This document shows, one piece after another, positions 5,528-9,807 of a DNA stretch of 9,807 nt. The stretch covers positions 1-9,807 of the forward strand of contig CAZEVK010000041.1 of assembly GCA_964515755.1 (NCBI GenBank). The letters are read 5' to 3'. The notes below the pieces were generated by a model. That model had not been told where the DNA came from and did no database searches. It worked only from the letters and a program-made list of their open reading frames with translations. A program made the position numbers and the translations under genes. Numbering within the stretch: the stretch's first letter is position 1; each line of letters opens with the position of its first letter. Origin of the DNA: JAGVLN01 sp964515755 (GTDB taxonomy: Bacteria; Pseudomonadota; Alphaproteobacteria; Rickettsiales; JABSSG01).

Positions 5528-5910
5528 GTACAGTTATTTTAGATTCTTCAGCACTAATAGCACTCCTTAATAAAGAAAAAGGTTGGGAGGTAATAGCAGA
5601 TGTATTGCCAAATTCGATCATGTGCTCAGTAAATGTCGCTGAAGTGGCAAAGTTTTTAATGGATAATAAAGGATATAGCAAAGATCAGGCTAAAGAAGTT
5701 ATAGAACATATAATAGATGAGATAGTGGATTTCTCAACCGAGCAGGCCTTTGTAACAGCTGAGCTTTATAGCCAAACCAAGAAGGCCGGGTTATCATTAG
5801 GCGATAGAGCTTGCTTAGGTCTGTCGATGAGTACCAGATATTCAGTTTATACCGCTGATAAAGCATGGACAAGTCTAGCTTTAAGTATAAATATTAAATG
5901 TATACGGTAA
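5524..5910 (+). CDS. vapC: PIN-domain toxin, VapC family, with inferred CTG start (module 3)
   Basis: A predicted endoribonuclease. The first in-frame ATG (5605) would remove about 27 residues including the first catalytic aspartate, so it cannot be the true start. The frame is open upstream to CTG 5524, where the protein begins (M)STVILDSSALIALLNKEKG, exactly the VapC N-terminus. The acidic residues are Asp7, Glu40 (NVAEVAKF), Asp94 (SLGDRACL) and Asp112 (YTADKAW) in a 128-residue product of family-typical length. CTG overlaps the antitoxin stop as CTGA, where ATGA is the common coupling arrangement; a single A-to-C change could have produced it. CTG is a rare, weak start codon, so toxin output relative to antitoxin may be lowered. 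Wording of the motifs matches the module 1 toxin. Confidence 0.88.
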   Translation: MSTVILDSSALIALLNKEKGWEVIADVLPNSIMCSVNVAEVAKFLMDNKGYSKDQAKEVIEHIIDEIVDFSTEQAFVTAELYSQTKKAGLSLGDRACLGLSMSTRYSVYTADKAWTSLALSINIKCIR

Positions 5911-5927
5911 TGTCTTTTTTAATTAAT

Positions 5928-6329
5928 ATGAGTAAACCTGATACAAACGATTATATAAAATGTGTAGTAACAACACCAGACTATCATCAGATTTCAGGTG
6001 AACTTCCTTTGAAGATGAATTCTTTCTTAGGTTAAGTTAATACAGAAGATAATTATCAGCGCACATAAAATTAAAGCAGCTAATGATAGACTTGCAGCAG
6101 AATGGGGAAAAAGGGATGTTATACATGAATATAGCACTTTGGATGAAAAATTATCTAAAGAAGGAGCTGGATATAACCAAAATAAAGTATTTCATGGCAA
6201 AACTCTTAAGGAAATTGCTGATGAATTAAAAAAGAACACAAACTAAATAATCAAGATATATCTACTAAAGATTATGGCATAGCAGCTATTAATTTAGCTG
6301 GGGACTCTCACGACGATACTCATGATTAG
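5928..6329 (+). pseudogene. frameshifted gene for an unrecognised ~133-residue protein
   Basis: Starting at ATG 5928, 17 bp after the module 3 toxin, the frame reads MSKPDTNDYIKCVVTTPDYH and on to ...KMNSFLG, stopping at 6033-6035. One frame over, it resumes as KLIQKIIISAHKIKAANDRL and continues AAEWGKRDVIHEYSTLDEKL to ...KEIADELKK near 6230. A second shift returns to the first frame for EHKLNNQDISTKDYGIAAIN and LAGDSHDDTHD, ending at TAG 6327-6329. Two opposing frameshifts in an otherwise clean, protein-like sequence indicate a recently broken gene. The product would be soluble, highly charged and helical, with an acidic, histidine-containing tail. I cannot name a family. It could be a third cistron of the TA operon or an unrelated gene. 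Confidence 0.55.
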
Positions 6330-6355
6330 TCTGTAATATATATTTATAAAGGTTC

Positions 6356-6448
6356 TTACTTTTTTTGTTCAATTGAAAAGGTAGCGGTACTTTCCTTTAC
6401 CATCTCAACATTGGCTATTAGGCCTGGAGCCAGATACTGTATTACTAG
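6356..6448 (-). pseudogene. possible 30-codon C-terminal gene scrap
   Basis: The minus strand reads LVIQYLAPGLIANVEMVKES then TATFSIEQKK and a TAA stop, with no start codon upstream. The pattern of hydrophobic strand followed by a charged tail looks like a real C-terminus, but it is short and I cannot place it in a family. The surrounding 6330-6502 stretch contains nothing else I can support. Confidence 0.22.
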
Positions 6449-6502
6449 TCAATAGTAAAATATAAAAAATTAAAATTAATATTTATAGGGGAACGTGTAA
6501 AA

Positions 6503-6709
6503 ATGGCAATCATGGTATGTAAGGCAGTATTTTCATAGCTTGTAATTTATGAAAATTCATACTCTTACTTTAAAATGGGTTTACCTAAAACTGCTGAACT
6601 CGACTTTGAGAAATGACAAGGGGCAACCTTCACGTCTACTCTATCACGTAAGAATGAGAGGTTACTCCAGGATATTTACGAATGCAGAAATCATTATGGT
6701 ACTCTTTAG
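6503..6709 (+). pseudogene. short gene with two in-frame stop codons
   Basis: ATG 6503 follows an AGGGGAA ribosome-binding-like sequence. One continuous frame of 69 codons reads MAIMVCKAVFS, TAG, LVIYENSYSYFKMGLPKTAE then LDFEK, TGA, QGATFTSTLSRKNERLLQDI then YECRNHYGTL and a stop. The middle and last parts look coding (AELDFEK, SRKNERLLQDIYECR), so this is probably a small gene killed by two point mutations without any frameshift. The family is unknown. A 63-codon open frame from 6549 in another register is less protein-like and I do not support it. Confidence 0.35.
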
Positions 6710-6773
6710 ATACCTAATGTATGACTGTTTCCTGACATAACTTTACTTTTAGTTTTGGATTTGTTTTTTTTCG

Positions 6774-6802
6774 TTGACTTAGTCGGCTTGTCCATATATG
6801 AC
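6774..6802 (+). promoter_or_regulatory. possible promoter of the amino acid permease
   Basis: TTGACT (6774-6779) is followed after 17 bases by TATGAC (6797-6802), a partial -10 match, about 100 bp before the permease ATG. It is the best candidate in the 190-bp gap, which otherwise contains only T-rich sequence. Confidence 0.28.
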
Positions 6803-6898
6803 CATTTTATTACGACGACAGCTTTTAATAGTATTTGGAGTTTTTAGTGGTCTTTTCTATTGTCAGCAGCTTCTTAAATTTTAGATAATGAAAGGTTA

Positions 6899-8380
6899 AT
6901 GATCCAATCAATTCACAATAGAAGTACCAAGCTGATCAAAGATGGTGACTATAAACGCTCTCTAAAGGATAGGCATGTTCAATTAATTGCGTTAGGTGGC
7001 ATTATTGGTTCAGGGTATTTTCTTGGAACAGGTGAAGTTATTAACCAAGTTGGTCCATCTGCTTGTCTTGGATATATATTTGGCGGATTAATAGTCTTCC
7101 TTGTTATGTTATGTATGGGAGAATTATCTGTTGCCATTCCTATATCAGGATCATTTGTTACTTACACAGCTGATCTTATTTCCCCTAGAATAGCTTGTGG
7201 CGTCGGCTGGTCTTATTGGATTAGCTGGGTAGTGTATATTCCAGCAGAATGTATTGCTGGCGGCATTATAATGGAGTATTTTACTGGCATTAATGGATAT
7301 GTTTGGGCTGTGCTTTTCGGGCTTATCATTACATACATAAATATAACGAAAGTATCCATGTTTGGTGAATTTGAATTTTGGTTGTCTTTAATAAAAATCA
7401 TTGCTCTTATGATTTTTGTAGCGATAGCAATTCTGATTTTCTTTGGCTTTATACATGGTGATCAACCTTCTGAAATCATTGGTAGGAAATTTATTTTTGA
7501 CCAAGGAGGGTTATTTCCGAATGGTATTCCAGTTATGTTGACTACAATGGTTTTATTGTTAGTAAATTATCAAGGCTCTGAAATTGTAGGTCTTGCAGCT
7601 GGTGAGTCTGTTAATCCTTCGAAAATGATACCTCATGCTATAAGAAATGTTACTTTAAGAATTCTTTTTATCTACATTGTCCCAGTATTTTGCTTAGTGC
7701 TCATTTTTCCTTGGTACAAGGCAAATTTAGACCATATTGTATTTGCTGATGCGTTAAATTATTATGGATTACCTTGGGCTGGAACAATTGCAAGTTTTGT
7801 GACTCTTACAGCAGCCATCTCTTGTGCTAATTCAGGATTGTATGGTATTGTACGAGCGCTAAATGCGTTAGCCCGTGAAGGAATGGCTCCTAGCAAATTA
7901 GCTTTACTTAATCATAACGGAGTTCCACAAAATGCTGTCATTGTTACATTAGTGGCGATTTGGTTAGTAATTGTTCTGGCTTATTTTTTTGGGCAATCAG
8001 CAATATATGTTTCTCTGCTCTTAGTTTCGGGCTTTACAGGGTTAATGGCATGGATATCTATTTGTTGGGCTCAAATCAATTTTCGTAAACGTTTATATAA
8101 GGCAGGTTACACTACTGGAGATTTAAAATTTAAAACGCCATTATCACCATACACAGGTATTATAGCTATTGCTCTTATGACAGCTTGCTTAATATTCCTA
8201 TTATTGAATGATAACCATGCGTATAAAATTGCATTTGTTATTGGAATTACTAGTTTTGTAGTACCAGTAACTATACACATGTTTCATACTAAGCGTATTA
8301 ATCATCAGGAAGAATATGACGCTAATAGATCATTGCGATTTAAAGACATCTTTCCAAAGCGACAGAAGAAACTAATCTAA
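6899..8380 (+). CDS. amino acid permease, APC superfamily (AAT-type)
   Basis: A 493-residue inner-membrane transporter that should import an amino acid by coupling to the proton gradient. It begins with a cytoplasmic tail, then the family signature RSLKDRHVQLIALGGIIGSG at 20-39, where the GGIIGSG turn is the unwound part of membrane segment 1 that holds the substrate's amino and carboxyl groups. GELSVAIPISGSF (74-86) after segment 2 is also typical. About twelve hydrophobic segments follow, roughly at 27-47, 54-74, 97-126, 130-148, 161-184, 211-232, 251-271, 293-321, 345-364, 366-391, 417-436 and 442-462, and a basic C-terminus (FPKRQKKLI). Length is normal and nothing is broken. GAAAGG lies 3 bases before the ATG, rather close. 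Substrate cannot be assigned from sequence; LysP- and GabP-like relatives take lysine, GABA or aromatic amino acids. It stands alone, in keeping with host nutrient scavenging. Confidence 0.95.
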   Translation: MIQSIHNRSTKLIKDGDYKRSLKDRHVQLIALGGIIGSGYFLGTGEVINQVGPSACLGYIFGGLIVFLVMLCMGELSVAIPISGSFVTYTADLISPRIACGVGWSYWISWVVYIPAECIAGGIIMEYFTGINGYVWAVLFGLIITYINITKVSMFGEFEFWLSLIKIIALMIFVAIAILIFFGFIHGDQPSEIIGRKFIFDQGGLFPNGIPVMLTTMVLLLVNYQGSEIVGLAAGESVNPSKMIPHAIRNVTLRILFIYIVPVFCLVLIFPWYKANLDHIVFADALNYYGLPWAGTIASFVTLTAAISCANSGLYGIVRALNALAREGMAPSKLALLNHNGVPQNAVIVTLVAIWLVIVLAYFFGQSAIYVSLLLVSGFTGLMAWISICWAQINFRKRLYKAGYTTGDLKFKTPLSPYTGIIAIALMTACLIFLLLNDNHAYKIAFVIGITSFVVPVTIHMFHTKRINHQEEYDANRSLRFKDIFPKRQKKLI

Positions 8381-8433
8381 TAGTAACTTTTGAAAGATTT
8401 GGTAGACAATAGATTTAGGAGCAAAAGAGCGAT

Positions 8434-8465
8434 TTAAATCTGATAAGGGATCTTATCAGATTTAA
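8434..8465. terminator. perfect 14-bp hairpin downstream of the permease
   Basis: TTAAATCTGATAAG and CTTATCAGATTTAA are exact reverse complements around a 4-base loop (GGAT). It lies 54 bp after the permease stop and is the most stable inverted repeat in the window. No T run follows in either direction, so it may act as an mRNA 3'-end stabiliser or a bidirectional barrier between the permease and the convergent ATPase gene rather than a classic intrinsic terminator. Confidence 0.5.
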
Positions 8466-8755
8466 TATGAAGCTGAACCAAATTAGTCTTCTCCATCAAA
8501 GTTGGATAAGCCTTACTCTACTTTACTACAGGTAAACACTTTAATCAGCTTCACTCTCAAATAATATAGTCTCATTCGCATTTAACTATGGTCTAAAAAT
8601 CTCTTACTTTTAAAGATCCAAGCATTTATTTTTGCATGCTGTTACAACCGCGACAAATAAATAACAAAAATCACGACATTTAATCGCAAATTTACAAGTA
8701 TGGTGTTTTAGCAATCCGTGAGTGATAAAGAGGTGCTATCTATCACAGATCTAAT
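8466..8755. other. intergenic region between convergent genes
   Basis: No gene can be supported. A 41-codon minus-strand frame without a start (HGLLKHHTCKFAIKCRDF...) is cysteine-rich and not protein-like in any recognisable way. A GTGATA/TATCAC inverted pair (8722-8746) just past the ATPase stop might be a weak terminator for that gene. Confidence 0.4.
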
Positions 8756-9706
8756 TTAAAGATTTAAATAATCTTTATAATTCCATATTTTAATATTTGG
8801 TTTGTATTGAAATTCTTTTCCCATAAACAGCAAATATCCTACATCATTTGGTTCAAGAAATTTTTCTATTGAGCTAGTCATTTTTAATTTAAAACTTTTG
8901 CCAGATTTAATTTCTATCAATTCTTTATGAGTTTTTCTATCTACAATTAAATCTATCTCTTCCTGATTGCTGGTTCTAAAGTAGTATAATTTAGAGTAAG
9001 TATTATTAGCTAACTCTTTTTTATAAATTTCTAAAACGATGTAATTTTCGAATATGCTACCAGACATAGAGCTATTTTCAAAAATCTGTTCATCTTTTAT
9101 ACCAGTCAAGAATGAAACCAGTCCAGTATCGTAAAAATATATTTTTGGTAATTTTCTTACTCTTTTTCCAAAGTTTTTGTAGTAAGTAGGAAGCAAGAAG
9201 ATAATATAAGAAGCTTCTAATACACAAATCCATCTTTTTATGGTTTGTACAGCCACTCCTAATTCTAAAGATAATTTAGACATATTGAGAACCTGAGAGG
9301 TATTGGCTGCAAGTAAAGTAATCAAGCGTCTAAAATCTCTTAAATTTTCGATATTTAAAAGTGTTCTTACATCTTTTTCAATATAAGTATTGATGTATGA
9401 TTCATACCATTCACTTAGTCCTTCATATTTTCTAGTGACTAACTCCGGGTACCCTCCTTTAAATATGGAATCTTCTTTTAAAGAGTTAGGCAGTTCTTGA
9501 AATTGGAAAGGAAGCATCGAGAGTAGGCCTATTCTTCCTGCTAAAGATTCAGAAATTTTTGTCATAAATGTAAATTGACTAGAGCCAGTTAAAATAAATT
9601 TGCCATAATCTGATCTATCATTATCAAGAGCAATTTTAACATAATTGAATAATTCTGGTACTTTTTGTGCTTCATCAAAAATTACTTTATTATTATATAA
9701 TGCCAT
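8756..9706 (-). CDS. AAA ATPase with DUF4143 domain, lacking an intact P-loop
   Basis: A DUF4143-type ATP-binding protein; family members are usually 380-400 residues, this open part is 316. It shows Walker B (NKVIFDEAQKVPEL, residues 6-19), a sensor-like strand (FILTGSSQF, 37-45), the typical ESLAGRIGLLSMLPFQFQEL (53-72), GGYPELV (84-90), a winged-helix stretch (MSKLSLELGVAVQTIKRW, 142-159), YFYDTGL (190-196) and a C-terminal PD-(D/E)xK-like domain: EEIDLIVD with Asp252, and IEIK with Glu265 and Lys267. The frame stays open 30 codons upstream of this ATG, ending FFIRDPEAF, which is clearly still family sequence. It is then cut by TGA 9797-9799. Where GKTT should be it reads GNGYAIVRFL. The 5' end is therefore damaged and ATP binding probably lost. 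Cellular role of the family is unclear; a nuclease or defence link has been suggested from domains only. Confidence 0.85.
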   Translation of the reverse strand: MALYNNKVIFDEAQKVPELFNYVKIALDNDRSDYGKFILTGSSQFTFMTKISESLAGRIGLLSMLPFQFQELPNSLKEDSIFKGGYPELVTRKYEGLSEWYESYINTYIEKDVRTLLNIENLRDFRRLITLLAANTSQVLNMSKLSLELGVAVQTIKRWICVLEASYIIFLLPTYYKNFGKRVRKLPKIYFYDTGLVSFLTGIKDEQIFENSSMSGSIFENYIVLEIYKKELANNTYSKLYYFRTSNQEEIDLIVDRKTHKELIEIKSGKSFKLKMTSSIEKFLEPNDVGYLLFMGKEFQYKPNIKIWNYKDYLNL

Positions 9707-9756
9707 AAAAGCTTCCGGGTCTCTAATAAAAAAGTCAATTACTTTGTAATCACGTA

Positions 9757-9807
9757 TTGCCTCATTTAAAAATCTAACTATTGCATAGCCGTTGCCTCAT
9801 CTAAAAT
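9757..9807. repeat. 35-bp-period imperfect direct repeat at the broken 5' end of the ATPase gene
   Basis: TTGCCTCATTTAAAAAT (9757-9773) recurs as TTGCCTCATCTAAAAT (9792-9807), with one substitution and one missing A. The 35-bp period is not a multiple of three. In minus-strand reading the copies give FLNEA and, out of frame, ILDEA. A local duplication here would explain how the P-loop region was displaced from the frame. The window ends inside the second copy, so its full length is unknown. Confidence 0.45.

Noticed and set aside
784..6709. In-frame TGA codons in several broken genes, suggesting TGA might encode tryptophan
   Set aside because: The intact antitoxins at 4739-4978 and 5270-5527 end at TGA in the right place, and tryptophan is written TGG throughout the permease and toxins. 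The disrupted genes also have TAA/TAG stops and frameshifts.
6549..6740. 63-codon plus-strand open frame
   Set aside because: A different frame over the same stretch (6503-6709) is more protein-like and has a ribosome binding site, despite two stops.
7213..7401. Minus-strand open frame of 62 codons
   Set aside because: Antisense to the permease, with no independent support.
8466..8755. Cysteine-rich 41-codon minus-strand frame as a small peptide gene
   Set aside because: It has no start codon or binding site, and the frame is closed by stops at both ends.
1..9807. CRISPR array, tRNA, rRNA or complete insertion sequence
   Set aside because: I found no regularly spaced repeats, no cloverleaf with a TTCRA-type loop and no transposase with terminal repeats on reading both strands by eye.

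Overview
The window is strongly AT-rich and littered with small broken genes. It carries several toxin-antitoxin (TA) modules, a tyrosine recombinase, a DUF4143-type ATPase and an amino acid uptake permease. This combination suggests a reduced, decaying genome of an obligate intracellular bacterium. A Rickettsiales-like alphaproteobacterium fits best, but that is inferred from gene content and style, not from a marker gene.

Layout. Positions 1-2400 are mostly debris. They hold a possible scrap of a DNA methylase (18-77), two multiply disrupted small genes on the minus strand (230-662 and 784-1054), one short intact but unrecognised ORF (1255-1599), a disrupted ORF (1811-2192) and the N-terminal piece of a Fic-family gene (2146-2380) preceded by a perfect 20-bp palindrome. 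Positions 2466-5910 form a TA/integrase island. On the minus strand it runs AbrB-type antitoxin, PIN toxin, complete tyrosine recombinase, then a 3' scrap of an SPFH/paraslipin gene 4 bp past the recombinase stop. A second minus-strand module (Phd antitoxin plus PIN toxin) and a plus-strand module (AbrB antitoxin plus PIN toxin) follow. Positions 5928-6898 are again debris. Positions 6899-8380 encode an intact APC-superfamily amino acid permease, followed by a perfect hairpin. Positions 8756-9796 (minus) encode a DUF4143 ATPase whose P-loop end is destroyed.

How the parts work together. The three TA pairs each have the expected antitoxin-first order with tight spacing or overlap. Each has a promoter-like sequence upstream, and the first has clear repeated operator boxes over its promoter. 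The recombinase starts 4 bp after the first toxin's stop, so it is probably read from the TA promoter, giving an AbrB-PIN-integrase operon. A likely picture is a mobile, addiction-stabilised island. The toxins are predicted PIN-fold ribonucleases and the antitoxins are DNA-binding autorepressors. The recombinase would have handled integration, and the paraslipin 3' end may mark a boundary. The permease looks like an independent nutrient-scavenging gene.

The strongest points are the TA/integrase cluster, the inferred CTG start of the third toxin, and the Fic and paraslipin remnants that do not appear as whole genes.
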